Assembly (NCBI RefSeq): GCF_001708505.1
Contig: NZ_CP015992.1
Span: forward strand, 2,480,001 to 2,544,000
Reading direction: 5' to 3'
DNA length: 64,000 nucleotides
Source of the DNA: Pseudomonas sp. TCU-HL1
Lineage (GTDB): Bacteria > Pseudomonadota > Gammaproteobacteria > Pseudomonadales > Pseudomonadaceae
In this document: positions 1-7,855 of the stretch, in pieces
Layout of the letters: each line of letters begins with the position of its first letter
Position numbering within the stretch: position 1 is the stretch's first letter
Made by a program: the position numbers and the translations under genes
Notes under the pieces: model-generated
Databases searched by the model: none
What the model was told of the DNA's origin: nothing
Seen by the model: the letters and a program-made list of their open reading frames with translations, nothing else

Positions 1-672
1 GCTGAGGGCGTCGTTCCACTTGTAGCTGAGGTTGGCGAAGTCGAAGGTGTCGCTGGTGGTCTGGCGTGCGCGGATGTTCTTCACGCCCACCTTGGTGATG
101 CTCATGTCCTCGTAATCGGAGGAATCGCGCTGGTTCACCTGGCGCAGGCGTCCGGCATCGAAGGTCAGGCCGTCGATCTCCAGGGAATTGAGCTGGCCGC
201 CCTCGAAGGTCTGCGGCAGCAGGCGCGAATCGTTGGCCAGCAGTACCGGCAGCTTGGGCATCAGGGTGCCGAGCTTGAGGGTGCTTTTCGAGGCGCGCAG
301 CTTGGCGGTCAGACCCAGCTCGCCGTATTCGTCCTGGGCGCGCTTGGGCGCTTCGCGGTCCCGCTTGAGCAGGCCGGAGCCGGCGCGGTCGGGGCTGGAG
401 TCCAGCTTCACGCCGAGCAGGCCGATGGCATCCAGGCCGACGCCGATGCTGCCCTCGGTGAAGCCCGATTCGTAGCGCAGCAGGAAGCCTTGCGCCCACT
501 CTTCGGCTTTGGACTGGGGGGCGGCGTGCTGGCGGAAGTCACGGTTGAAGTAGAAGTTGCGCAGCTCCAGGCTGGCTTTCGAATCCGTGATGAAGTCCGC
601 CAGGGCGGGTGTGGAAGTGCAGAGCGAGCTGCCGACGAGCAGCAGGCTGGAGGTGAGGGTGTGGCGATCCAT
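1..672 (-). CDS. OprD-family outer membrane porin, partial (N-terminal 224 residues)
   Basis: The frame stays open from an ATG at 672 to the window edge, so the C-terminus is missing. The product starts with a Sec signal peptide (hydrophobic LTSSLLLVGSS, cleavage probably after ALA at about residue 25). The mature start, DFITDSKASLELRNFYFNRDF, less its last residue, is typical of the OprD family of substrate-specific porins, which are 18-strand beta barrels of about 420 residues. The gene lies just downstream of DUF485-actP on the same strand, which suggests uptake of the same small carboxylate across the outer membrane. That link is inference; substrate cannot be read from this part. Confidence 0.88.
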   Translation of the reverse strand, partial: MDRHTLTSSLLLVGSSLCTSTPALADFITDSKASLELRNFYFNRDFRQHAAPQSKAEEWAQGFLLRYESGFTEGSIGVGLDAIGLLGVKLDSSPDRAGSGLLKRDREAPKRAQDEYGELGLTAKLRASKSTLKLGTLMPKLPVLLANDSRLLPQTFEGGQLNSLEIDGLTFDAGRLRQVNQRDSSDYEDMSITKVGVKNIRARQTTSDTFDFANLSYKWNDALS

Positions 673-809
673 GGAGGCCTCTTGTTGTTTTAGTGGACGA
701 GCGAATCCGTACCGGCCCGAGGGCCGGTCGCGGGGTGAGTCGGAAATGAAAAGGGGCACGCCCCCAAAGGAGCGACGGGCATGCCCGCTAACTGGCGGCG
801 CGAAGCGCG

Positions 810-2459
810 TCAGTGGTTGCTGGCGGCGGCGGCCCCCAGGCCGGTCTGGGCGCGTACGAACTGGTCGTCGTAGGCGGCGCGTTCGCGGCTGGCGCGAGCG
901 CTGCGATCGAGCATGGACACCACGATGATCACCAGGAAGGCCAGGGGCATGGAGAACAGCGCCGGCTGGTCATAGGGGAAAAGCGCTTTCTCATGACCCA
1001 GTACCCCGACCCAGACGGCTGGCGCACAGATCACCAGTGCCATGGCGCTTACCAGCCCGGTCAACCCGCCCCAGAGGGCGCCACGGGTGGTCAGGCCCCT
1101 CCAGTACATGGCCATGATCAGCACCGGGAAGTTGGCCGAGGCAGCGACGCCGAAGGTCAGGCCGACCAGGAAGGCGATGTTCATCTGCTCGAAGAGAATG
1201 CCCAGGCCGATCGCGACCAGGCCGATGGCCACGGTGGCGATGCGCGACACGCGCATCTCGTCCTTCTCGCTGGCGCGGCCCTTTTTCAGCACGCTGGCAT
1301 AGAGGTCGTGGGAGATTGCCGAGGCGCCAGCCAGGGCGAGGCCTGCGACCACGGCGAGTATGGTGGCGAAGGCCACGGCCGAGAGAAAACCGAGGAACAG
1401 GTTGCCGCCCACCGCCTGGGCCAGGTGCATGGCCACCATGTTGCCGCCGCCCACCAGGGCACCGCCCAGTTTGCCGTCGACGAAGTATTGCGGGTCGGTG
1501 CCGACGATGACGATGGCGGTGTAGCCGAGCACGCAGACCACCAGGAAGAAGAAGCCGATGAAACCGGTGGCGAACAGCACCGAGCGGCGGGCTTCCCTGG
1601 CATTGGGCACGGTGAAGAAGCGCATCAGGATATGCGGCAGGCCGGCGATGCCGAACACCAGGCCGAGGGACAGCGAGACGGCGCTGATCGGGTCGGCCAG
1701 CAGAGTGCCGGGCCCCATGATCTTGACGCCGCTGGCGTGTACGGCGACTGCGCGCTCGGCGAGGTTTTCGAAGCTGAAGCCGAACTCGCTCATGGCCATC
1801 AGCACCAGCGCGGTACCGCCTGCCAGCAGCAGAACGGCCTTGGTGATCTGCACCCAGGTGGTGGCGATCATGCCGCCGAAGATCACGTAGACCAGCATCA
1901 GCATGCCCACCACCACCACGGCCAACTGGTAGTCCAGGCCGAACAGCAGCTTGATCAGCTGGCCGGCGCCGACCATCTGCACGACCAGGTAGCAGCAGAC
2001 CACGGTCAGCGAGCCGAGGGCGGCGAAGCTGCGTACGCGGGTCTGGTCCAGGCGGTAGGAGACGATATCGGCGAAGGTGTAGCGGCCCAGGTTGCGCAGG
2101 CGCTCGGCCATCAGGAAGGTGACGATGGGCCAGCCGACGAAGAAGCCGATGATGTAGACGAAGCCGTCGTAGCCCTTGGCGAACACCAGGCTCGAAAGAC
2201 CCAGCAGAGTGGCCGCCGACATATAGTCGCCGGCGATTGCCAAGCCGTTCTGGAAGCCCGAGATGCCGCCGCCGGCAGTGTAGAAATCGGCGGTGGAGCG
2301 GGTGCGTCGGGCGGCCCACCAGGTGATGGCGAGGGTGGCCAGGACGAAGATGAAGAACATGCCGATGGCATGCAGATTGAGCGGTTGTCTCTCTGCCGTG
2401 ATGGCGTCGGCGAAGCAGCTCAGCGGCGCCAGTGCGAGGAGGGCGAGGAGGGCTTTCAT
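810..2459 (-). CDS. actP: Cation/acetate symporter ActP (SSS family)
   Basis: A 549-residue sodium:solute symporter of the acetate permease branch. It has a cleavable-looking N-terminal hydrophobic segment (about 1-18) followed by roughly 13 membrane helices. The family landmarks FYTAGGGISGFQNGLAIAGD (about 58-77) and the DYMSAATLLG segment are present. ActP imports acetate, propionate and related short-chain acids with a cation. Its start overlaps the DUF485 gene by four bases (ATGA), the usual yjcH-actP arrangement. No acs gene is adjacent here; the neighbour is an OprD-type porin, so the true substrate may be another small carboxylate. Confidence 0.93.
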   Translation of the reverse strand: MKALLALLALAPLSCFADAITAERQPLNLHAIGMFFIFVLATLAITWWAARRTRSTADFYTAGGGISGFQNGLAIAGDYMSAATLLGLSSLVFAKGYDGFVYIIGFFVGWPIVTFLMAERLRNLGRYTFADIVSYRLDQTRVRSFAALGSLTVVCCYLVVQMVGAGQLIKLLFGLDYQLAVVVVGMLMLVYVIFGGMIATTWVQITKAVLLLAGGTALVLMAMSEFGFSFENLAERAVAVHASGVKIMGPGTLLADPISAVSLSLGLVFGIAGLPHILMRFFTVPNAREARRSVLFATGFIGFFFLVVCVLGYTAIVIVGTDPQYFVDGKLGGALVGGGNMVAMHLAQAVGGNLFLGFLSAVAFATILAVVAGLALAGASAISHDLYASVLKKGRASEKDEMRVSRIATVAIGLVAIGLGILFEQMNIAFLVGLTFGVAASANFPVLIMAMYWRGLTTRGALWGGLTGLVSAMALVICAPAVWVGVLGHEKALFPYDQPALFSMPLAFLVIIVVSMLDRSARASRERAAYDDQFVRAQTGLGAAAASNH

Positions 2460-2785
2460 GCCTGGCCCTCCGCGAGGATTTCCGCGCTCAGCGCATCGAA
2501 GCGGGTATTGGCGTGACGCACGTACCAGGCGGTCAGCAGCCAGGAAAGAATGATGATGGCGGCGCCCAGCGGAATGCCGCGACTGAGGTGGCTACCCTCG
2601 TAGAGCGGCAGGTGCAGCCAGCCGGGTACGAAGGCCACCAGCAGGATGAACAGGTAGTAGACCGCCAGCACCAGGGCGCTGAGCGACCAGGCGAGAATGG
2701 CGCGCTCCTGGGCCAGGCGCTGGAACTTCGGATTGGCCATGATGCGAGCATTGGCCGAGGTGTCGGGGGAGTGGTGAGGTGTCAT
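2456..2785 (-). CDS. DUF485 membrane protein (YjcH-like), partner of ActP
   Basis: A 109-residue inner membrane protein of the DUF485 family with two hydrophobic helices (about 31-53 and 70-88) and a conserved N-terminal NPKFQRLAQER segment. I chose the ATG at 2785 because a GGAG Shine-Dalgarno sits seven bases upstream; the longer reading frame upstream has no support. It overlaps actP by four bases and is presumably co-translated with it. DUF485 proteins accompany ActP-type symporters in most genomes; their exact role in transport is not settled. Confidence 0.92.
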   Translation of the reverse strand: MTPHHSPDTSANARIMANPKFQRLAQERAILAWSLSALVLAVYYLFILLVAFVPGWLHLPLYEGSHLSRGIPLGAAIIILSWLLTAWYVRHANTRFDALSAEILAEGQA

Positions 2786-3264
2786 ATCGGGCTCCGCTTT
2801 AGTTGTTTTTGTCGTGCCTGTCGCCGCAGCCTTTTTCAGGCGTGCAGCATTCCCGGCGGCGCCTCGGGAAGGCGTCGCCAAGTTCTTCGTCACTGCGCTG
2901 GATGTGAGGTGTTCTTCAGTGACCGCGGCCCCCTCCGGGAGCCAGCAAATGGTGGATGGCGCAAGGCGCGGGGTGGGCGAAGCCCGCTCCGTTCGAGCGA
3001 TTGCTGGAAAGCCGGGGAATGAACGAATCGAGGGCAGCGGCGTGGGCACCGGTCATCCATGATCGGAGCGCCGTGGAAGCGGCGCGACGGCAAGGCATGT
3101 GCCCGGCGGGAAGGCCGGAAATCAGGCATGCGCTCATGCTTTTAGCCCTTGGTTCTTGTCGGCTGAGGGGGCTGTCCCGGCGAAGCAGAAAGCACTTGGC
3201 GGCGGGTCGATGGGTGTGAGTATATGTAGGCATCCATCCACTAAAGAACAGACAAATAATCCTG
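2786..3264. other. Intergenic region between the divergent DUF485-actP and LysR genes
   Basis: About 480 bases without a credible gene. It must hold the promoters for actP on the minus strand and for the LysR gene on the plus strand. The last 50 bases are AT-rich with a TATATG box at about 3220. Near 2882-2935 the heptamer GTTCTTC occurs twice, each followed by a CACTG or its reverse, a possible regulator site. Small open frames here lack ribosome sites. Confidence 0.4.
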
Positions 3265-4221
3265 ATGGACATGCAAAAAAGTTCCAGTCCCGAGCCGGTC
3301 AAATGGGACGATCTTCGATTTTTCCTGGAAGTCGCCCGTACTCGCACGGCAACCGGTGCCGCGCGACGCCTCGGTGTCGACTACACCACGGTATCGCGGC
3401 GCGTCCGCGCCCTGGAGCAGGCGCTGGGTGCGTTGCTGTTCGAGAAGTCGCGAGCGGCGGGTTTCGTTCTCACGGTGGAAGGCCAGCGTCTGCTGGGCCA
3501 CGCCGAGACCCTGGAAAGCACATTGCAGGCGGCCTGCGAGCAGGTGTCGGGCACGCGCCTGGGGCTCTCCGGCCATGTGCGTATCGGCTGTACCGAGGGT
3601 TTCGGGTCCTATTTCGTGACGGCGCAGATGAGCCGCTTCCTCGAGCACTATCCGCACATCTCCGCGGATATCCTGCCCGTGCCGCACTTCGTCAGCCTGT
3701 CCCGCCGCGAAGCGGATATCGCCATCACCCTGGAACGCCCCGAGCGCGGGCCCTATGTCTGTTCCAAGCTCGCCGATTACCGCCTGCGCCTTTACGCATC
3801 GCCGGAATACCTGGCCAAGCATCCGCCAATCGAGACGCGCGAGGACCTGGCCGGGCACCCGTTCATCACCTACGTCGAAGACCTGGCGTTCAGCCCCAAG
3901 CTGCTCTATCTGAACGACCTGCTGCCAGGTGCCATGAGCCAGTTGCGCAGCACCAGCGTCATCGCTCAGTACCAGGCTGCGTTGCAGGGGCAGGCGCTGG
4001 CCATCCTGCCGTGTTTCCTGGTTGCAGGTGACCCCAGGTTGCAGGCCGTGCTGCCGGGCGAGGTGGAAGTGACTCGGCAGTTCTGGATCTACTACAGCGA
4101 GGATTTGCGGCGCCTCAAGCGCATTACGCTGATTGCCGAGTACCTGCATGCCTGCGCCGACCTCAACGCCGAATGGCTGATGGGCGAAACCCGTTCGTTG
4201 CGCTTCCCGTCGCTCGATTAG
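3265..4221 (+). CDS. LysR-family transcriptional regulator
   Basis: A 318-residue LysR-type regulator. The winged helix-turn-helix lies at about residues 11-70 (WDDLRFFLEVARTRTATGAA, then LGVDYTTVSRRVRALE), and a LysR substrate-binding domain fills about 95-300. The HTH variant with DYTTVSRR is seen in regulators of catabolic and transporter genes. It is divergent from DUF485-actP, so control of that transporter is the natural guess. No strong Shine-Dalgarno precedes the ATG at 3265; a second in-frame ATG lies two codons later. Confidence 0.93.
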   Translation: MDMQKSSSPEPVKWDDLRFFLEVARTRTATGAARRLGVDYTTVSRRVRALEQALGALLFEKSRAAGFVLTVEGQRLLGHAETLESTLQAACEQVSGTRLGLSGHVRIGCTEGFGSYFVTAQMSRFLEHYPHISADILPVPHFVSLSRREADIAITLERPERGPYVCSKLADYRLRLYASPEYLAKHPPIETREDLAGHPFITYVEDLAFSPKLLYLNDLLPGAMSQLRSTSVIAQYQAALQGQALAILPCFLVAGDPRLQAVLPGEVEVTRQFWIYYSEDLRRLKRITLIAEYLHACADLNAEWLMGETRSLRFPSLD

Positions 4222-4282
4222 CGCGTGGCGGGATTTCCCTGGGGCTATCAGGTCCGTCCCGCTTTTCCGTTCACCCAGAGCA

Positions 4283-5518
4283 TCAGCCCGCCCGGTTGCT
4301 CATCAACTGCCGGTACTGGCGTGTGCGGCGCAGGGTACTCCACTGCTCCTGCAGCAATGCGCGCAGTGGCGAGGCGTTCGGTTCCGGCTGGCTGCCGCTT
4401 GCCAGGCGGCGCATCTGGAGCTTCACCAGGGACATGTAGGCCAGCGCGGCCAGGGCTTTGCGTTTCCAGCGGATCGGCGGCAGTTCAGCGCTGGCCTGGG
4501 CCTGGCCGGCTTGCCAGAGGCCCGGCAGCGACGGATTGACCGCCAGCGCGGTAGCGATGCCGGCCATGGCCACGCCACCGGACAGCACCTGTTCCACCAC
4601 CGGCAGGCGGCGGATACCGCCGGTGACCATCACCGGCATGGGCGCGACGCTGGCGATCTCCTGGGCGAACTCGAGGAAGTAGGCTTCGCGGGCCAGGGTA
4701 CGGCCATCACGAGCATCGCCCTGCATGGCCGGTGCTTCGTAGCTGCCGCCGGACAGCTCCACCAGGTCTACGGCCAGTTCGCCGAGCCAGAGCACCACCT
4801 GGCGTGCGTCGCTCGGCTCGAAGCCGCCGCGCTGGAAGTCGGCCGAGTTCAGCTTCACGGCCACGCAGAAGCTCGGCGATACCTGGGCGCGCACTGCCTT
4901 GACCACCTCGAGCAGCAGGCGCGCGCGGTTCTCGATGGGGCCGCCCCAGCGGTCCTCGCGGCGGTTGCTCAGGGGCGAGAGGAACTGGCTCAGCAGGTAG
5001 CCGTGGGCGGCATGCACCTGCACCCCGCTGAAACCGGCCTGTTCGGCCAGCGCCGCAGTGCGGGCGAAGCGCTCGATCAGTTCGGCGATCTCTGCCTCGT
5101 CCAGCGCCTTGGGCAGCGGGAACAGCTTCGACAGACCGCCCATGTCCAGCGCTACGGCGGAGGGGGCGACAGTGGGCTGGCCGAGGTTGGCCTGCATCTG
5201 CCGGCCAGGGTGGTTGATCTGCATCCAGAATTGCGCCCCGTGCGCACGGCCGATGCGCGCCCATTCGCGGAAACGCTCCAACGGTTGCCCCTCCTCCAGC
5301 ACCACGCCGCCTGGGCCGGTCATGGCGCGGGCGTCCACCATCACGTTGCCGGTCAGCAACAGCCCGGCGCCACCCTTGGCCCAGGCCTGGTAGAGGCGCA
5401 GCAGCGGGTCCGAAGGGGTCTGGTCCTGATTGGCGAGGTTCTCCTCCATCGCCGCCTTGGCGATGCGGTTGGGAATGACGGCGCCATTGGGCAACTGCAG
5501 AGTTTGGAAGGGCGACAT
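4283..5518 (-). CDS. NADH:flavin oxidoreductase, Old Yellow Enzyme family
   Basis: A 411-residue FMN-dependent ene-reductase of the OYE family. It is a TIM barrel opening with NRIAKAAMEENLA, with the substrate/FMN motifs QINHPGRQ (about 113-120), VHAAHGYLLSQFLSP (about 188-202) and the phosphate-binding MVTGGIRR (about 298-305). The ATG at 5518 is preferred because the family starts there and a GGAG lies upstream; the longer frame runs into the regulatory region. It is divergent from a MerR regulator and carries a MerR-type promoter with a 19-bp spacer. Likely role: reduction of activated alkenes such as enones, induced by a reactive compound. Substrate unknown. Confidence 0.92.
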   Translation of the reverse strand: MSPFQTLQLPNGAVIPNRIAKAAMEENLANQDQTPSDPLLRLYQAWAKGGAGLLLTGNVMVDARAMTGPGGVVLEEGQPLERFREWARIGRAHGAQFWMQINHPGRQMQANLGQPTVAPSAVALDMGGLSKLFPLPKALDEAEIAELIERFARTAALAEQAGFSGVQVHAAHGYLLSQFLSPLSNRREDRWGGPIENRARLLLEVVKAVRAQVSPSFCVAVKLNSADFQRGGFEPSDARQVVLWLGELAVDLVELSGGSYEAPAMQGDARDGRTLAREAYFLEFAQEIASVAPMPVMVTGGIRRLPVVEQVLSGGVAMAGIATALAVNPSLPGLWQAGQAQASAELPPIRWKRKALAALAYMSLVKLQMRRLASGSQPEPNASPLRALLQEQWSTLRRTRQYRQLMSNRAG

Positions 5519-5592
5519 GGGGCTCTCCGGGAGGTGGGCGCCGTGCGTCGGTTGGTGGATCATCCGACGACGGCGGGGCTGTGTCGCGGCAA

Positions 5593-5623
5593 AGCCTAAG
5601 GTTAAAGTCAGCCTTAAGGTCAA
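5593..5623 (-). promoter_or_regulatory. MerR-type promoter/operator of the OYE gene
   Basis: Reading on the minus strand, a TTGACC -35 box (5618-5623) is separated by exactly 19 bases from TAGGCT (5593-5598). The spacer carries a near-dyad built from CTTAAGG and CCTTAG. An over-long 19-bp spacer with a central dyad is the hallmark of promoters activated by MerR-family proteins. It sits 75 bases upstream of the OYE start and about 18 bases before merR, so it probably serves both. Confidence 0.75.
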
Positions 5624-5640
5624 TAGGGGAGATCCACTCA

Positions 5641-6105
5641 ATGAAAATCGGCGAACTCGCCCGGCGTAGCGGCTTGACCGCTTCGCGCATCCGTTTCTAT
5701 GAAGCCAGTGGACTCATCAACGCCCAGCGCCTGGGCAATGGCTATCGCGATTATCCCGAGCAGGCCTTGCACACGCTGGAAATCATCACCTGCGGGCAGC
5801 AGGCCGGCTTCAGCCTGGAGGAAATGCGCAACCTCATGCCTGATCCGACCCTGCGGGCCGGCCACCACGACCGCCTGCTGGAAAGCCTTCAGCGCAAGGT
5901 CACCGAAATCGACGCCATGCAACAGCGGCTGGCACAGAACCGTGCGCAACTGCTGGCAATCATCGCCGGTATCGAAGGCAAGCCCGAGGGGATGGGCTGC
6001 GAGGAAAACGCCCAGCGCATGCTCGCCGGGTGGCGGGAGCGGGGAGGGGCGGGGGCGAACGGGGTCGACCCAACACTTGACCGTGCGACGAAGCCGGCCA
6101 GGTAG
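5641..6105 (+). CDS. MerR-family transcriptional regulator
   Basis: A 154-residue MerR-family regulator. The winged helix-turn-helix occupies about residues 1-70 (MKIGELARRSGLTASRIRFY then EASGLI), followed by a dimerisation coiled coil (about 78-118). The C-terminus has one cysteine (GMGCEEN, about residue 120) rather than a metal-binding pair, so it is not an obvious metal sensor. A GGGGAG site precedes the ATG at 5641. The TAG stop at 6103-6105 lies inside the first bases of a dispersed GTAGGGTGCGCC repeat, so the last few residues may be altered from the ancestral protein. Confidence 0.92.
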   Translation: MKIGELARRSGLTASRIRFYEASGLINAQRLGNGYRDYPEQALHTLEIITCGQQAGFSLEEMRNLMPDPTLRAGHHDRLLESLQRKVTEIDAMQQRLAQNRAQLLAIIAGIEGKPEGMGCEENAQRMLAGWRERGGAGANGVDPTLDRATKPAR

Positions 6106-6127
6106 GGTGCGCCGCGCACACCAGCGG
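6102..6127 (+). repeat. Partial copy of the GTAGGGTGCGCC intergenic repeat
   Basis: GTAGGGTGCGCC followed by GCGC.CACCAGCGG matches the left end of the two fuller copies at 50239-50323 and 55578-55663. The right arm GGCGCACCCTAC is absent here. Confidence 0.6.
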
Positions 6128-6281
6128 TTGTGCGCAAGGGCTTGGAACGTGGATGTTTACCCAACCGACGACCAGGGGCGTTCCATGCTGTGCCTTACCG
6201 ATTCGAGCTGACGAAACCTGCTGGTGGTGAACCGCGCGAAACTATAGTCTGCGCGCCTTGGCCCTTACCCGATTGACCGCT

Positions 6282-6482
6282 ATGGATGATCTTGACCTCC
6301 CCGAACCCGAGCACGATCACCTGCTCGACAACGACGACGATCTGGACGACGAGTTCTTCGACGATGAGGACGCCGACCCGCTCGATGCGCCCGAGGGGGC
6401 GTGTGATTACTGCGGCGAGCTGACCGAGCGGACGGACCGTCGCGGTCAGTTCGTGTGCGGGGATTGCGCTGAGTTCGACTGA
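6282..6482 (+). CDS. Small acidic zinc-ribbon-like protein
   Basis: A 66-residue protein in two parts. The first 40 residues are almost all Asp/Glu/Leu (pI very low). The last 25 carry CDYCGE and CGDCAE, two CxxC knuckles 14 residues apart that could bind one zinc ion. The ATG at 6282 is preferred over an upstream TTG at 6258; neither has a good Shine-Dalgarno. The gene ends two bases before the convergent M15A-like gene. I recognise no named family; similar acidic CxxC proteins are annotated as hypothetical in pseudomonads. Confidence 0.65.
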   Translation: MDDLDLPEPEHDHLLDNDDDLDDEFFDDEDADPLDAPEGACDYCGELTERTDRRGQFVCGDCAEFD

Positions 6483-6484
6483 GC

Positions 6485-7150
6485 TCAGGCGAACTCAGCG
6501 GCCTGGTCGAGCACGGCCAGGGCCCATGCCTCCTGCCCGGGTTCCACCAGTTCGGCTACGCGCCAGGTCCTGACACGACCGACGTCGATGTGGATGAAAC
6601 CCTTCGACGGATAGAACCCCACGCCGCCTGCGCCGATGGCGCGGACCAGTTTCCCCAGTCGTTCGACACTGACGCCAGGAATCCGGATGTCGGCAGCCAT
6701 GCCGCGGATGTGCAGGGACTGTCGGGCGGCGCCTTCCAGGGTGGCGTTGTGTTTCGGGGTGCGGTAGCCACTGTTGACGAGGATGCGCGTGGGCAACTGG
6801 TTGATGCGCAGCCAGGCCTGGATGAGGAAGAGCAGGTCCAGCAGCTTGACGTTGATCTTCACCGTGCTCTTGTACTTCACGTCGCGGAGTATGCGGCAGC
6901 CCTGGCGATAGCCTTCGAGGTCCCAACCCTTGCCTTTGCGGAAGTAGCAGAAGGTGGCGACTTCACCGGATGCCGGGCGTTCCAGGCGCAGGTAGCGGTC
7001 GCGATTGAGGAGGCGGGCGTGGAGGTTGCGCGGCCGCAGGGTCACTTCGATCCGGTTGGCGGCGGCTTCGCCCGTGACCAGGACGGCGGCAAGGGCAGCG
7101 AATGCCTTGAGCACCTGGCGTCTGGACAGGCCGGGGGTGGAAGCTGCCAT
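6485..7150 (-). CDS. Exported DUF882 / peptidase M15A-like protein (YcbK family)
   Basis: A 221-residue protein with a twin-arginine signal (SRRQVLKAFAALAAVLVTG, residues 9-27). The C-terminal half (about 115-200) is a DUF882/M15A domain with NSGYRTPKHNA, SLHIRGMAADIR and FIHIDVG. These carry the H-x6-D and H-x-D zinc-ligand pattern of the LAS peptidases. E. coli YcbK and relatives are thought to act on periplasmic peptidoglycan peptides. It is a single gene, convergent with the zinc-ribbon gene. Confidence 0.88.
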   Translation of the reverse strand: MAASTPGLSRRQVLKAFAALAAVLVTGEAAANRIEVTLRPRNLHARLLNRDRYLRLERPASGEVATFCYFRKGKGWDLEGYRQGCRILRDVKYKSTVKINVKLLDLLFLIQAWLRINQLPTRILVNSGYRTPKHNATLEGAARQSLHIRGMAADIRIPGVSVERLGKLVRAIGAGGVGFYPSKGFIHIDVGRVRTWRVAELVEPGQEAWALAVLDQAAEFA

Positions 7151-7267
7151 GGATCACCGCTCTTCGGGGGCGGGCCTTCGACTATACACCTGGCAGCGGG
7201 CTTCTCATGCGTTGTTCAGCGCACCTCGCAGCCCGGCAGGAATCCGGGAGCAGCGGTTGGACTCTCC

Positions 7268-7284
7268 CCCGGATTTCATCCGGG
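7268..7284. repeat. Short palindromic repeat (CCCGGAT-TTC-ATCCGGG)
   Basis: A 7-bp perfect stem with a TTC loop, followed by CTAC. Together with the neighbouring 104-bp repeat it fills the 265-base gap between the DUF882 and XRE genes. Confidence 0.6.
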
Positions 7285-7307
7285 CTACCAAGCTGAAGGC
7301 CCCGTAG

Positions 7308-7411
7308 GAGGGATAGATGCCTCGGACAAACAGCTTTTGATGATGCAAAACCAAACACGCCGCCCTCCTGCTGACGGAAAGGCGGCGTTTTTTCTTATGT
7401 GAACAGCATTA
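7308..7411 (-). repeat. 104-bp dispersed repeat, copy A, with bidirectional terminator
   Basis: This stretch matches the reverse complement of 35221-35324 over all 104 bases with six substitutions by eye. It contains a hairpin (ACGCCGCC at 7357-7364 with GGCGGCGT at 7381-7388) followed by six T on the plus strand and by GTTTGG on the minus strand. It starts four bases after the XRE stop codon, so it probably serves as that gene's terminator. Confidence 0.8.
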
Positions 7412-7414
7412 GGA

Positions 7415-7789
7415 TCAGGCTTCCGGCTTTTCCAGGCGCCGGGCGATCTGCTCGAGCAGGATGAGGTCCTGTTCGACCAGGCGGCCCTGGCTGGCCGCCA
7501 GGGTGATTCGATCGAGCACCTGACGCGAGCGGGCGCTGAGCTTCTGGTCGGTGGCGTAACGGCCATCTTTGGATTCGGCGATCTGCATAACGGGGTTCAG
7601 CAGGTCGTTGAGCGTCACGCTCAATGCCTTGGCGATTCGGCGAAGGTCCTCGAACGAGGGTTCGCGCGTGTCCCGCTCGTAGTTGCCGATGCGGGACTGC
7701 GATTCCCAACCGCACTCACTGGCCAGGGCCTGCTGTGAGAGTCCTTTCAGTTTTCTGTAATGCGCAATGCGCGATCCAAGCGTATTCAT
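7415..7789 (-). CDS. XRE-family transcriptional regulator
   Basis: A 124-residue protein with an N-terminal lambda-repressor-type helix-turn-helix (about residues 5-62: RIAHYRKLKGLSQQALASEC, WESQSRIGNYERDTREPS). The C-terminal 60 residues are helical, with no peptidase or sensor motif. This is the size of small Pseudomonas Cro/C2-like regulators. The upstream gap holds a TTTGCA-N5-TGCAAA dyad that may be its own operator. The downstream side is occupied by the 104-bp repeat. No partner gene with a tell-tale function is adjacent. Confidence 0.88.
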   Translation of the reverse strand: MNTLGSRIAHYRKLKGLSQQALASECGWESQSRIGNYERDTREPSFEDLRRIAKALSVTLNDLLNPVMQIAESKDGRYATDQKLSARSRQVLDRITLAASQGRLVEQDLILLEQIARRLEKPEA

Positions 7790-7838
7790 GCCGCGAATCT
7801 TAATGACGGAATGAATCGTCCTTGGTTCACTTATCGTG

Positions 7839-7855
7839 TTTGCATATCGTGCAAA
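7839..7855. promoter_or_regulatory. Candidate operator dyad upstream of the XRE gene
   Basis: TTTGCA-TATCG-TGCAAA is a perfect 6-5-6 inverted repeat located 50 bases before the XRE start. TATCGTG also occurs twice in direct orientation (7832-7838, 7845-7851). It is consistent with autoregulation by a dimeric XRE repressor. Confidence 0.5.

Noticed and set aside
813..2516. A very long plus-strand open frame opposite actP (567 codons, His/Gly/Asp-rich)
   Set aside because: It is the GC-skew shadow of the actP codons; no ribosome site, no family, extreme His content.
4228..4266. Possible terminator between the LysR and OYE genes (GCGGGA...TCCCGCTTTT)
   Set aside because: A six-base stem with a 23-base loop is too weak to call.
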